DNA from: an uncultured Candidatus Binatia bacterium
Lineage (GTDB): Bacteria > Desulfobacterota > Binatia > UBA9968 > JAJDTQ01
Reading direction: 5' to 3'
DNA length: 64,000 nt
NCBI GenBank assembly: GCA_958295985.1
Contig: OY282432.1
Location: 496,001 to 560,000, forward strand
Shown here: positions 48,297-57,430 of the stretch, piece by piece
Layout of the letters: each line of letters begins with the position of its first letter
How positions within the stretch are numbered: the stretch's first letter is position 1
Position numbers and translations under genes: made by a program
Notes under the pieces: generated by a model
Told to the model about the DNA's origin: nothing
Seen by the model: only the letters and a program-made list of their open reading frames with translations
The model's database searches: none

Positions 48297-48350
48297 TTCT
48301 CCTTATCAAAAGGAGAGTGTAGCAGACTTTTCTCCTTTTGAGAAGGAGAA
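48297..48350 (-). promoter_or_regulatory. Paired palindromic operators upstream of the DUF4143 ATPase gene
   Basis: Two palindromes lie 33 bp apart: TTCTCCTT...AAGGAGAG (48297-48317) and TTCTCCTT...AAGGAGAA (48330-48350), each with 8-bp arms and a 5-bp centre. They start 7 bp upstream of the ATPase start codon, so the nearest arm overlaps its ribosome-binding region. A binding protein would cover two turns of the helix per site with centres about three turns apart. They also lie just past the 3' end of the E1-beta gene. Confidence 0.65.
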
Positions 48351-48361
48351 ATGGGGTGCTA

Positions 48362-49345
48362 TCAGGCAGGTTGACTGTCGAGCGCCCGGTGCACGGCTTC
48401 CGCGATCCGTTCCTGGTTGGGGACGAAACGGCTTTCGAGCGGCGGGGCGCACGGCACCGGCGCGTTGGGCGCGGCCACCCGGAGGATCGGACTGTCGAGG
48501 TAGTAGAGCGCTTCTTCCTGGACCCGGGCGGCGACCTCCGCACCCACCCCTCCCTGCTCCACCGCCTCGTGCACCACGATGAGTCTCGAGGTCTTCTTCA
48601 CCGACTCCACCAGGGTCTCGACGTCCAACGGTACGAGACCGCGGAGGTCGATGACCTCAACGGAGACCCCTTCGCCGGCCAGCGCTTCGGCCGCCTCCAG
48701 CGTGGGTCCCACCATGCTGGAGAGCGCAGCCACGGTCACGTCCGCGCCCGTCCGCAGCACCGCGGCCCGGCCCATGGGCAAGCCGCTCCCGCCCTCGGGC
48801 ACGCCGGCCCGGGAAAAGTACAGGCCCCGGTGCTCCACGAACAGGACCGGGTTGTCGTCGCGGATGGCATCCCTCATGAGGCTCTCGGCGTCGGCCGGAT
48901 TGGACGGCATGACCACCTTGAGTCCGGGGACGTGGAGGAACCAGGATTCCAGGCTCTGGGAGTGGTGCGCGCCCATGTTGCCCTGGACGCCGCACTGGAC
49001 CCGCACCGTCAGCGGCACTTTCAGTTGTCCTCCCGACATGTAGTGGAGCTTGGCCGCGTGGTTGACGAGTTGATCCATGGCCAGCGTGATGAAGTCCACG
49101 AACATGATCTCCACCACCGGGCGCAGGCCCGAAAGGGCCGCACCGATGGCCACGCCCATGACCGTCCCTTCGCTGATGGGCGTGTTCACCACCCGGTGCT
49201 CGCCCAGTTCCCCGGCAATGCCCTGGGTGACCCCGAACGGACCTCCCTGCGCCACGTCCTCGCCGAAGACATAGACCGAGGGGTCCTGTCTCATCTCGGC
49301 CAGCAGTCCCGAGCGGATGGCTTCCAGGTAGCTCAGCTCCGGCAT
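48362..49345 (-). CDS. E1-beta subunit of a 2-oxoacid/acetoin-type dehydrogenase
   Basis: A 327-residue transketolase-like subunit starting MPELSYLEAIRSGLLAEMRQDPSVYVFGEDV. It has GVTQGIAGELGEHRVVNTPISEGTVMGVAIGAALSGLRPVVEIMF and the C-terminal IDLRGLVPLDVETL. With the alpha subunit just upstream (7 bp gap) it makes the thiamin-diphosphate E1 component that decarboxylates pyruvate, acetoin or branched 2-oxoacids. No E2 or E3 gene follows here; the next gene on this strand is unrelated. Confidence 0.93.
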   Translation of the reverse strand: MPELSYLEAIRSGLLAEMRQDPSVYVFGEDVAQGGPFGVTQGIAGELGEHRVVNTPISEGTVMGVAIGAALSGLRPVVEIMFVDFITLAMDQLVNHAAKLHYMSGGQLKVPLTVRVQCGVQGNMGAHHSQSLESWFLHVPGLKVVMPSNPADAESLMRDAIRDDNPVLFVEHRGLYFSRAGVPEGGSGLPMGRAAVLRTGADVTVAALSSMVGPTLEAAEALAGEGVSVEVIDLRGLVPLDVETLVESVKKTSRLIVVHEAVEQGGVGAEVAARVQEEALYYLDSPILRVAAPNAPVPCAPPLESRFVPNQERIAEAVHRALDSQPA

Positions 49346-49352
49346 GTCCACC

Positions 49353-50381
49353 TCACGCGGTGACCTGGGTCCCGGTCTCCTCGGGCTCGGGCCAGGGCGA
49401 CGAAAGGGCAAACGCCGCGGCCTCTTCCACCCGCCGGCGCGCGTCGCTCTCCGCTTTCTCGAAATCCTCGGAGGAGGCGGCCCGTCGCCGCTTCAGGACC
49501 CGTGTGAAGCGCGCGATGGGGTCCTTCTTCTTCCAGCCGGCCAACTGGGACAGCTCCCGGTACTTGCCGGGGTCGCCCTCGTAGTGTCCCCGGAGACGAT
49601 AGGTCAGGCACTCGATGAAGTTCGCGCCCTTCCCGTCCCGGGCGTTGCGGACGGCCCGGCCCATGGCCTCGCGCACCGCCAGGACGTCGTTGCCGTCCAC
49701 AGTGGCGCTGGGGATGCCGTAAGTCTTGGCGTGTCGGGCCAGCCGCTCCACCCGGGTGTGGGCGGAAAGCGGCGTGAACTCGGCGTAGCCGTTGTTCTCG
49801 CACACGAAGATCACCGGAAGCTGCCACAGGCTGGCGATGTTCAGGGACTCGTGGAAGGGACCGGTCTGGCCTGCGCCGTCGCCGAAGAACACCACCGCCA
49901 CCCGGCCCGCGCCCTTCTCCCGGGCGGCAAAGGCCGCGCCGAGGGCCAGAGGCACGGTGCCGCCCACCACGCCGCTGGCAGTGACGAAACCCGACTCCGC
50001 GGCCACCACGTGCATGGACCCGCCCTTGCCGCGGCAATAGCCGGTGACGCGCCCCGCCAGCTCGGCCATGAGCCGGTTCACGTCCGCCCCCTTGGCGATG
50101 GCGTGCCCGTGGGAGCGGTGCCCGCCGAACACCGCGTCATCGGTGTCGAGCAGACTGCACACGCCCACCGCCACGGCTTCCTGCCCGATGCCGAGATGGA
50201 GCAGGCCGACGATCTCCCGGGCCGCGTAGAGCGCGGACACCTTCTCCTCGAAGGCGCGGATCACCCACATGCGCCGTAGCAGCGACACCAGCCCGCGGTT
50301 GCCGTCCCCGCGGGCCGCCGGCGCCCGGCCGCCGGGCCGGCCCGCCGCGTGCTTCGATCTCCCCTGCTTCGCTGCCTTCAT
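49353..50381 (-). CDS. E1-alpha subunit of a 2-oxoacid/acetoin-type dehydrogenase
   Basis: A 342-residue subunit from MKAAKQGRSKHAAG. The thiamin-diphosphate motif is FFGDGAGQTGPFHESLNIASLWQLPVIFVCENN (GDG...NN). Other signatures are GHRSHGHAIAKG, GKGGSMHV and LTYRLRGHYEGDPGKYR, the loop with phosphorylatable positions in mitochondrial homologues. The start is the ATG at 50381, which overlaps the menE stop as ATGA; the upstream open frame is antisense-like. The tight overlap places this E1 pair in the menaquinone operon. Confidence 0.92.
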   Translation of the reverse strand: MKAAKQGRSKHAAGRPGGRAPAARGDGNRGLVSLLRRMWVIRAFEEKVSALYAAREIVGLLHLGIGQEAVAVGVCSLLDTDDAVFGGHRSHGHAIAKGADVNRLMAELAGRVTGYCRGKGGSMHVVAAESGFVTASGVVGGTVPLALGAAFAAREKGAGRVAVVFFGDGAGQTGPFHESLNIASLWQLPVIFVCENNGYAEFTPLSAHTRVERLARHAKTYGIPSATVDGNDVLAVREAMGRAVRNARDGKGANFIECLTYRLRGHYEGDPGKYRELSQLAGWKKKDPIARFTRVLKRRRAASSEDFEKAESDARRRVEEAAAFALSSPWPEPEETGTQVTA

Positions 50382-51856
50382 GCTCCCCCTCCCGGTCCTT
50401 CCGTCCGCCCGACCAGCGGCGCCGCCGGCCCGTTCACGGCCAACCGGCGGAAACGCGCCCGGTCGATCTTGAAGCTGTTCGGATCGGTGGACGGCCACCG
50501 GTAGAACGCGTCCGGCACCTTGTAGCGCGGCAAGGTCCGACCGAGCCACGCAGCCAGCGCGGCGCCGTCGGGACCCTCCTCGCGCGCCTGGATGAACGCC
50601 ACGCACCGCTGGCCGAACTCTTCGTCAGGGATGGGCACCACCACCGCCTGCTCGACTCCGTCGTGATCCGTCAGGACACGCTCGATCTCTTCCGGATGAA
50701 TGGTCTCGCCGCCAGAGAAGAACCGGTTGTCGCGACGCCCGACGACCGTCAGGTATCCGTCTCCATCCAGACGCCCGAGATCGCCGGTGGCGAACCAGCC
50801 GCCTTCGGTCACGGGACGCCGCACGCGGTCGCCCTCGACATAGCCCGTGAACAGGGTTTCTCCGGCCAACTGGATCTCCCCTTCCGCTCCGATCCGGAGC
50901 CTTCGATACGGCAACGGCTTCCCCGAGGTAAGACGCTGGGCCGTGGTGGAGTCGGGTCCCGTGGTGGCCACCTGCGAGGCCATCTCGGTGCAGCCGTAGC
51001 TGGCGAAGACCGGCAGGCCGCGGGCGCCCGCCCGTTGCAGCAGCTTCAGCGGCGCCGGGCTGCCCCCCAGGATGATGTAACGGAGCGAAGGGTACCGCAC
51101 CGACTCCGGCTGCTGCAACAGCCGGTGCAGTTGGGTCACCACCACCGACAGATGCGTGACCTCGTAACGGCTCAGGACCGCGTCCAGGGTCTCTCCCCGG
51201 TCCGGCATCACCACCGTCGCCCCCGTCAGCAGGCACCGGAAGAGAATCCCGAGGCCGCCCACGTGGTAGAGCGGCAGGTCCAGCAGCCAGCGGTCGCCCG
51301 CGGCCAGCGGCAGGTTCCGGTTGGAGCCGAGGGCGTTGTAGTAGTGATTGCCGTAGGAGTGGAGCACCGCCTTGGGCACGCCGGTGCTGCCGGAGGTAAA
51401 GACGATGGTCGCGGGGCGGCCGAGCGGCATGATGGAACCCCGGACATCCTCCTCCAAAAGACCTTCGGCCGGCGCCAGGTCACGGCCCTGGATCACCTGC
51501 ACGTCGCCGGTCACTTCGCCGAGATCCTCCTCCGGCGCCTGCGCCACCAGCTTCCGGCAATCGACGCGCCGCAGGAGGTCCGCCACCGTGCGGTTCGGGA
51601 GACGGGTGTTCATGGGACAGCAGACCGCGCCCAGACGAAGGATCGCCAGCAACCAGACGAGGTAGTCCGGGCTGTTGGGCGCGAATACGGCGATGCGCTC
51701 GCCCGGTTTGCACCCGGCCCGCTGCAACGCCGCCGTCATCTGCGCCACGCGGCGACGGAACTCCGAGTAGGAGACCACCCGGGCTCCGTTGACGACCGCA
51801 GGGCGGTCGCCGTGGCGTTCGGCGGCTTCTTCGAGGGGGCAGCGGACCTCAGTCAT
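50378..51856 (-). CDS. menE: o-Succinylbenzoate-CoA ligase
   Basis: A 492-residue AMP-forming acyl-CoA ligase. The P-loop is IVFTSGSTGVPKAVLHSYGNH, the A5 motif YGCTEMASQVATTG, the ATP-ribose Asp in WFATGDLGRLDGDGYLTVVGRRDN and the late catalytic Lys in DPNSFKIDRARF. Sequence and position in the men cluster identify MenE, which activates o-succinylbenzoate with CoA. It overlaps menC by 8 bp upstream and E1-alpha by 4 bp downstream. Confidence 0.93.
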   Translation of the reverse strand: MTEVRCPLEEAAERHGDRPAVVNGARVVSYSEFRRRVAQMTAALQRAGCKPGERIAVFAPNSPDYLVWLLAILRLGAVCCPMNTRLPNRTVADLLRRVDCRKLVAQAPEEDLGEVTGDVQVIQGRDLAPAEGLLEEDVRGSIMPLGRPATIVFTSGSTGVPKAVLHSYGNHYYNALGSNRNLPLAAGDRWLLDLPLYHVGGLGILFRCLLTGATVVMPDRGETLDAVLSRYEVTHLSVVVTQLHRLLQQPESVRYPSLRYIILGGSPAPLKLLQRAGARGLPVFASYGCTEMASQVATTGPDSTTAQRLTSGKPLPYRRLRIGAEGEIQLAGETLFTGYVEGDRVRRPVTEGGWFATGDLGRLDGDGYLTVVGRRDNRFFSGGETIHPEEIERVLTDHDGVEQAVVVPIPDEEFGQRCVAFIQAREEGPDGAALAAWLGRTLPRYKVPDAFYRWPSTDPNSFKIDRARFRRLAVNGPAAPLVGRTEGPGGGA

Positions 51857-52940
51857 GCCGTATTTCGCTCAGCCTCGATTCGTCGATGCGGTGGCCCCGC
51901 GCCAAGGCTTTGCTCCATTGAATCGCTCCCTTACGGAACGGAATACGCGGCCGGACTACGTCGGCGGCGAGCCAGCGATAGGTGTCGAGGCCCGCGGGCA
52001 CCGCGTCCCTCGTGGAAGCCCATGCGAATCCGGCCAGCGCCAGCAGCCCGACGCCGCTCTCGAAGCAGGCACTCACCACCGGACGCACGTTCAGCGCCAG
52101 CGCCTTGCCCACCCATTCCCGGGCCACTGCGACGCCGCCCAGGAGCGCCGGCTTCAACACCACGGCGCCCACCTCCGGGCGTGCTTCGAGATCGTCCGGT
52201 CGAAGCTCCAGGAGACTCTCGTCCAGGGCCACCGGAATGCCGGTGGCATCGAACAGCTCTCGCAGGAGCGCCGGGTCGCGCAGGGGTTCCTCCAGGTACT
52301 CGACACGCACGGCACCCATCTCCCGGCCGAACGCCACCGCCTGCTCCAGGCTCCAGCGCCGGTTGGCGTCCAGCCTGAGGCCCATGCCGTCTCCGATCAC
52401 GGAACGCACCGCGCCTGTGATATCCACGTCTTCCGCTACCGGCCGGCTCCCCACCTTGAGCTTGACCGCGCGGCAACCCTCGTCCCGGAGCCGGCCGGCG
52501 TCCGCAAGCACCTGCTCGCGGGAACCCGCCAGCAACCCGTTGACCGGAACCGCGCCCTCGAAGCACGTCAACTCCGCCCCCGCCCCGTCCTCCATCCGTC
52601 GCAACAAGCTCGCCAGCGCCGTCTCCAGCCCGAACCGCACCGAGGGAGACACCGCTACCGCCGGCCCGCACTCCGGCCACGATTCCAGGCCGTGGGCTCG
52701 CGGTTCGAGACTTGCGCCTCGCAGGCGCCCGGCCCAGGCTGTCAACTCCGCCTCTGCCTCCCCGAGGCTCTCCGGGCTGAACCCCGGCAACGGCGCTACG
52801 TCACCCCAACCCGACGTCCCGGTGTCCGAATCGAGCCGGATCAGGATACCCGCTCGCTCGCGTATCACGCGGCCCGCCAGCGGCAGCGGCGCCACCAGGG
52901 GCAGGCGGTAACGAAAGATCCGGCAGCGTGAGACCGTCAC
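51849..52940 (-). CDS. menC: o-Succinylbenzoate synthase
   Basis: A 363-residue enolase-superfamily enzyme. The catalytic Lys pair lies in CRAVKLKVGS, metal ligands in LRLDANRRWS (Asp), VEYLEEPLRD (Glu) and VALDESLLEL (Asp), with the second general-base Lys in VVLKPALLGG. It dehydrates SHCHC to o-succinylbenzoate. The start is a GTG at 52940; the long open frame upstream reads antisense-like across menA and is not part of the protein. Stop overlaps menE. Confidence 0.92.
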   Translation of the reverse strand: MTVSRCRIFRYRLPLVAPLPLAGRVIRERAGILIRLDSDTGTSGWGDVAPLPGFSPESLGEAEAELTAWAGRLRGASLEPRAHGLESWPECGPAVAVSPSVRFGLETALASLLRRMEDGAGAELTCFEGAVPVNGLLAGSREQVLADAGRLRDEGCRAVKLKVGSRPVAEDVDITGAVRSVIGDGMGLRLDANRRWSLEQAVAFGREMGAVRVEYLEEPLRDPALLRELFDATGIPVALDESLLELRPDDLEARPEVGAVVLKPALLGGVAVAREWVGKALALNVRPVVSACFESGVGLLALAGFAWASTRDAVPAGLDTYRWLAADVVRPRIPFRKGAIQWSKALARGHRIDESRLSEIRHD

Positions 52941-52969
52941 AGGATCCGGGCTCGTGGAACACCAGTCTC

Positions 52970-53872
52970 TCACAGGACCCAACCGATAGAGAACACGGCG
53001 CTGTAAAGCAAGAGCAGCCGGGCGGTATAAGCGAGCACCGAGTTCAACGAAGGCCCCTCGGCAACGAAGAGGCGGCGGAAGGCCGGCAGCGCCACGGCGA
53101 CGACGGCGACGGTGGCCACCGAGTAGGGGTGCCGGCCTGAAGCGAGGTAGAGCGGCAGCGGCAGCAGGCAGGCCGCCACCACCGCGGCGATGTATTCCCC
53201 GCGGGCGAAGCCCGGGCCGAAGCGCACCGCCAGCGTCCGCTTGCCGGTCCGGCGGTCTTCGTCCGCGTCGCGGAGGTTGTTGACCGCGAGGATGGCGACG
53301 GACAGGAGCCCCGGGGCCAGCCCGGCCACCACCACCGTGGCGTTGACGGTCAGAGCCTGCACGTAGTAGGTCCCGGCCACCGCCACCGGCCCGAAGAACA
53401 CCAGCACCAGAAGGTCGCCCAGGCCCAGGTAGCCCAGGGGACGGGGGCCGCCGGTGTAGAGGATCCCGGCGGTGACCGAAAGAACGCCGATGAAGACCGC
53501 CGGCCACCCGCCGCGCCAGATGAGGTAGACGCCGCCCAGCAAGGTGAGCAGCAACACCACGACAACGCCGCGTTTCATCATCCCGGGGGTCACGAGTCCC
53601 GCTTGGGTGACCCGCAACGGGCCCTGGCGGGCCTCGGTATCCGCGCCCTTCTCGAAGTCGAAGAGATCGTTGGCGAAGTTGGTGGCAACCTGGATCAGCA
53701 CCGAGCACGCCAGCGCCGTCAGCGCCGCGGGTGCGTGGAAACCGCCGTCGCCGAATGCCATGGCGGTGCCGACCACGACCGGGGCGACGGACGCCCAGAG
53801 GGTCTTGGGTCTCGCCGCCAGCAGCCATACGGAGACGGCGCCTGGCGGCTCGGGGCGGCTGTCCTGTCTCAC
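52970..53872 (-). CDS. menA: 1,4-Dihydroxy-2-naphthoate polyprenyltransferase
   Basis: A 300-residue membrane prenyltransferase of the UbiA fold. The first Asp-rich motif is NFANDLFDFEKGAD and the second NNLRDADEDRRTGKRTLAVRFG, which bind the prenyl diphosphate through magnesium. About eight or nine hydrophobic segments are visible. It attaches the isoprenoid tail to dihydroxynaphthoate in the membrane, yielding demethylmenaquinone. It lies between menB and menC on the same strand. Confidence 0.95.
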   Translation of the reverse strand: MRQDSRPEPPGAVSVWLLAARPKTLWASVAPVVVGTAMAFGDGGFHAPAALTALACSVLIQVATNFANDLFDFEKGADTEARQGPLRVTQAGLVTPGMMKRGVVVVLLLTLLGGVYLIWRGGWPAVFIGVLSVTAGILYTGGPRPLGYLGLGDLLVLVFFGPVAVAGTYYVQALTVNATVVVAGLAPGLLSVAILAVNNLRDADEDRRTGKRTLAVRFGPGFARGEYIAAVVAACLLPLPLYLASGRHPYSVATVAVVAVALPAFRRLFVAEGPSLNSVLAYTARLLLLYSAVFSIGWVL

Positions 53873-53898
53873 CGGCTCCCCTTGGGGTCTCTTGCGGC

Positions 53899-54720
53899 TC
53901 AGGGGCGCCTGGGGAACTTCGAGAAGTCCGGCTTGCGCTTCTCGACGAAGGCGTTTCTCCCCTCCTGTCCCTCTTCAGTCATGTAGAAGAGCATGGTGGC
54001 GTTGCCCGCCAGCTCCTGCAGGCCGGCCTGACCGTCGCAGTCCGCGTTGAACGCGGCCTTGAGGCAGCGAATGGCGATGGGTGAGTTGGCCAGGATCTCG
54101 CGGCACCACTGGACCGTCTCCTCCTCGAGCCGCTCGTACGGCACCACCGCGTTCACCAGGCCCATATCGAGGGCCTGTTCCGCATTGTACTGCCGGCACA
54201 GGTACCAGATCTCCCGGGCCTTCTTCTGTCCCACGATGCGTGCCAGGTAGGTAGCGCCGTAGCCGCCGTCGAAGGAGCCCACCCTGGGACCCGTCTGCCC
54301 GAAGACGGCGTTGTCCGCGGCGATGGTAAGGTCGCACATGACGTGCAGCACGTGGCCGCCGCCCACGGCGTAACCCGCTACCATGGCGATGACGGGCTTG
54401 GGGCAACTGCGCATCTGGCGCTGGAACTCCAGCACGTTCAGCCGGTGCACGCCGGCCCCGTCCTTGTACCCGGAATCCCCCCGCACCTTCTGGTCGCCGC
54501 CGGAGCAGAAGGCCTCCCTGCCCTCGCCGGTGAGGATGACCACGCCGATGGTCTGGTCGTTCCGGGCATCGTCCAGCGCCCGGATCATCTCCTCGACCGT
54601 CAGCGGCCGAAAGGCGTTGCGAACCTCCGGGCGGTTGATGGTGATCTTCGCGATACCGTCGGTCTTGTGATACTTGATGTCGGTGTATTGTCCCGCCTCA
54701 GTCCATTCGATCATGACCAT
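53899..54720 (-). CDS. menB: 1,4-Dihydroxy-2-naphthoyl-CoA synthase
   Basis: A 273-residue crotonase-fold enzyme with MenB-specific features: [54 protein letters not shown], and [35 protein letters not shown], the characteristic block with the catalytic Asp/Tyr region. It cyclises o-succinylbenzoyl-CoA. A second Met two codons in could also serve as start. Length is normal. Confidence 0.96.
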   Translation of the reverse strand: MVMIEWTEAGQYTDIKYHKTDGIAKITINRPEVRNAFRPLTVEEMIRALDDARNDQTIGVVILTGEGREAFCSGGDQKVRGDSGYKDGAGVHRLNVLEFQRQMRSCPKPVIAMVAGYAVGGGHVLHVMCDLTIAADNAVFGQTGPRVGSFDGGYGATYLARIVGQKKAREIWYLCRQYNAEQALDMGLVNAVVPYERLEEETVQWCREILANSPIAIRCLKAAFNADCDGQAGLQELAGNATMLFYMTEEGQEGRNAFVEKRKPDFSKFPRRP

Positions 54721-54779
54721 GCTCTAACCTCTATCCGACGACCCCGGCCGCTTCGTGACCCGAAAGGGATTGATACGGG

Positions 54780-55610
54780 TCAGTGGCAGGACGCCAGAAA
54801 CTCCCGCAAGGTGCGGGAGAACGCCTCGGGGTTCTCGAAATGCGTGTTGTGGCCGGCGTCCGGGATGGTCGCCAGCTTGCCCTTTTCCGAGAGGCTTACC
54901 ATATCCTGCATGGTTTTTCTGTAGCGCGAGTCGAGCTCGCCGGCTACGGCAAGCCACGGGAACCGTATCTCCGGGAGTTGCGGCCACAGGGAGGGTTGGG
55001 AGCCCGTGCCCATGAGGCGAAGGGAGCGGGCGAGGCCCGCGGGGTCGTTATGCCGCCGCCGGTCCATCAGCGCGGCGAAGCGCGTCTCGTCCCGGCGGAT
55101 GGAATGGAACAGTGGTTGCCGGTACCAGTCTTCCAGAAAGGCATTCAGGCCCTGCCGTTCCAATTCCGACGCCTTGGATTCGTCCCACTCGCGCCGGCCC
55201 TCGCGTTCGGGCGCAAACGCCAGCCCGGGGGAGGCCGATTCCACCACCAGGGCGCGGCAACGCTCCGGGCGGGTCAACGCCAGGTAGAGGGCGAGCCGCC
55301 CGCCCATGGAATAGCCCACTGGCACGCACTGACCCACGCCCAGGCCGTCCAGCAACGCCAGCAACGCCAGAGCCGCCTGCGGCATCGGATAGAGGCCGGC
55401 CGGGCATCCGGCGCTCAGCCCGTGGCCGGGAAGATCCACCAGGATGCACCGGCAGTCGGGCAACCCCTCCACCGTCTCCACCCAGTCGCGCCCCGAGCCG
55501 GTGAAGCCGTGGAGAAAGAGAAGCGCCGGCCCTTGGTTCTCACCCCTGAGTTCGTAACGAAGTCGAAATGGATCAGGCAACGCGGATTCCTCGTCTCGGA
55601 CGTCACTCAC
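54780..55610 (-). CDS. menH: SHCHC synthase-type alpha/beta hydrolase
   Basis: A 276-residue alpha/beta hydrolase: FLHGFTGSGRDW gives the oxyanion-hole segment, VPVGYSMGGRLALYLAL the nucleophile elbow (Ser in GYSMGG), and GHNTHFENPE the catalytic His. Together with its place between menD and menB this fits MenH, which removes pyruvate from SEPHCHC. The gap to menB is about 60 bp and to menD 17 bp. Confidence 0.9.
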   Translation of the reverse strand: MSDVRDEESALPDPFRLRYELRGENQGPALLFLHGFTGSGRDWVETVEGLPDCRCILVDLPGHGLSAGCPAGLYPMPQAALALLALLDGLGVGQCVPVGYSMGGRLALYLALTRPERCRALVVESASPGLAFAPEREGRREWDESKASELERQGLNAFLEDWYRQPLFHSIRRDETRFAALMDRRRHNDPAGLARSLRLMGTGSQPSLWPQLPEIRFPWLAVAGELDSRYRKTMQDMVSLSEKGKLATIPDAGHNTHFENPEAFSRTLREFLASCH

Positions 55611-55627
55611 TGAGACGACGGGTTGCG

Positions 55628-57430
55628 CTACAGCCCGTCCAGGGCGAAGCTCCGCAGGCTCACGTGGAGGTCGTGGTTTTCCCGGCGCCCGGTCTGCACT
55701 TCTATCAGCGTGGCTCCGGCCCGGCGCCGCGCTTCTTCATAGACCCGGACGAACTCGTGGGCCGAGCGTGGCTTGGCATAGCTCAGGTCGAACAACGCCG
55801 CGGCGTGCTCGAACGTCATGCCGTGGGGGGCGCCGAAGTAGCGCTCGAACACGTCCGGGAAGCCGGCGATGGGAAGGAACGAGAAGATCCCTCCGCCGTC
55901 GTTGTTCAACACGACGATGACCAGCGGCGTATCAAGCGTCTGCAAGAGGCTCAGGGAGTTGAGGTCGTGAAGAAACGCCACGTCCCCGGCCATGAGGGTG
56001 ACGCACTTCCCCAGGCCACGGGCGAACCCCGCGGCCGTGGCGATGGCGCCGTCGATGCCGCTTGCGCCTCGGTTGGCCCCCACCACTGCCGGCGCCGGCC
56101 TTGGACAGCCGAAGGTGTCCATGTCGCGGACCGGCATGCTCGACGCCAGATACAGTCCTTCACCCGCTCCGATATGGCGCGAGACCAGCCACGCGACCTT
56201 GGGCTCGCTCAGGGTCGGGTCCGAGGAGAGACTCGCGGCGAAACGCCGGCCTACGTGCTCCGACGCCCGCTGCCAGCTCGCGAGCCAATCGGGATCACCG
56301 GCTTCCCCGGTTGCCGCCGCTTCCACTGCATTGCCGGCCTCTCCGCGGTCCCCGATCACCTCCATGAGCCCCTCGCAGAAAGCCGCCACCGGGAGCCGGA
56401 ACCGCCGTGTGGCCCGGTGGATGGGGTCCTGGCGGTCCGGGTGGCCGTCCACCACCACGTAGTCCTCCGGCCGCACAACCTCCAGGTGGTCCATGAGCCG
56501 TCTCGACGTCAACTGGCCGCCGACGTGTATCACGGCCTCGACAGGGTGCCGTTGCATGAACTCTTCAGAGCCGAGCAAGACGTCGTGGTAGGGCACGGCA
56601 GTCCGGGGCCGGCTGTCCAGCCGGAGCCCCGAGGTCACGTCGGGAAGGAGCGGCCAGCCCAGGGCCGCGGCGAGACCCGCCACCGCGGCGCGCGCCGCGG
56701 GTTCGGCCAACCGGCCGGCCACCAGGAGGCCGTGAGGGCGGCGCCCGGCCAGCGCCGCGACCTCCGCCAGCAGCTCCGGCGCGGGGCGGGCCGGGACGCT
56801 CTCGTAACGGGTATAGACATGGCCGGCGTTGCGCCACGCGCGCACCGGTTCCAGATACGCGTCGAAGTCCTCGCCCTGCTCCGTGGGGGCCAGGGGCTCA
56901 CGGAACGCGCAGTTGATGTGAACGGCCCCGCCGGACGGCCCGCGGCAGCGGCTCACCGCCTGGTCCACCGTGGTCAGCACCACCGCCGGATCGATGCCGG
57001 TGGAAGGACACGGGAGACTCGCCGACCACTCTGCATAACCGCCGAAGAACTTCACCTGGTCCATGGTCTGGTTGGCGCGGGCGTCCTGCAGCTCCGGCGG
57101 ACGGTCCCCGCTCAGCACCAGCAGCGGCACCCGCTCCAGCGAGGCCTCCACCACCGCCGGCCACACGTTGGCCAAGGCACTGCCGGAGGTGGTGATGACC
57201 GCGGCCGGCGCCCCGGTCGCGCGCCCGTATCCGAGGGCGTGGAAGGCCGTCCCGCGCTCATCGTAGTGGATGATGTCCCGGGCTCGGCCGTTACGCGCCA
57301 GGGCCACGACCAATGGCGTGCTGCGCGAGCCCGGAGCGACGCAAAACGTGTCGACGCCGTTGCGAACGAGCTCCTCGATCAGCAGCGTCGCCCAAAGATG
57401 GTTGACGTTCGGGGCTTGCGGATCGGTCAT
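55628..57430 (-). CDS. menD: SEPHCHC synthase
   Basis: A 600-residue thiamin-diphosphate enzyme. N-terminal features are NVNHLWATLLIEELVRNGVD, FCVAPGSRSTPLVVALA, and YDERGTAFHALGYGRATGAPAAVITTSGSALAN with the catalytic Glu. The cofactor motif is MAGDVAFLHDLNSLSLLQT...LNNDGGGIFSFLP. It condenses isochorismate with 2-oxoglutarate. The start at 57430 overlaps the menF stop (ATGA); the upstream open frame is antisense-like. Confidence 0.96.
   Translation of the reverse strand: MTDPQAPNVNHLWATLLIEELVRNGVDTFCVAPGSRSTPLVVALARNGRARDIIHYDERGTAFHALGYGRATGAPAAVITTSGSALANVWPAVVEASLERVPLLVLSGDRPPELQDARANQTMDQVKFFGGYAEWSASLPCPSTGIDPAVVLTTVDQAVSRCRGPSGGAVHINCAFREPLAPTEQGEDFDAYLEPVRAWRNAGHVYTRYESVPARPAPELLAEVAALAGRRPHGLLVAGRLAEPAARAAVAGLAAALGWPLLPDVTSGLRLDSRPRTAVPYHDVLLGSEEFMQRHPVEAVIHVGGQLTSRRLMDHLEVVRPEDYVVVDGHPDRQDPIHRATRRFRLPVAAFCEGLMEVIGDRGEAGNAVEAAATGEAGDPDWLASWQRASEHVGRRFAASLSSDPTLSEPKVAWLVSRHIGAGEGLYLASSMPVRDMDTFGCPRPAPAVVGANRGASGIDGAIATAAGFARGLGKCVTLMAGDVAFLHDLNSLSLLQTLDTPLVIVVLNNDGGGIFSFLPIAGFPDVFERYFGAPHGMTFEHAAALFDLSYAKPRSAHEFVRVYEEARRRAGATLIEVQTGRRENHDLHVSLRSFALDGL

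Noticed and set aside
51849..53828. A 659-codon frame running from menA into menC.
   Set aside because: The upstream part is an out-of-frame reading of menA. The o-succinylbenzoate synthase begins at the GTG at 52940.
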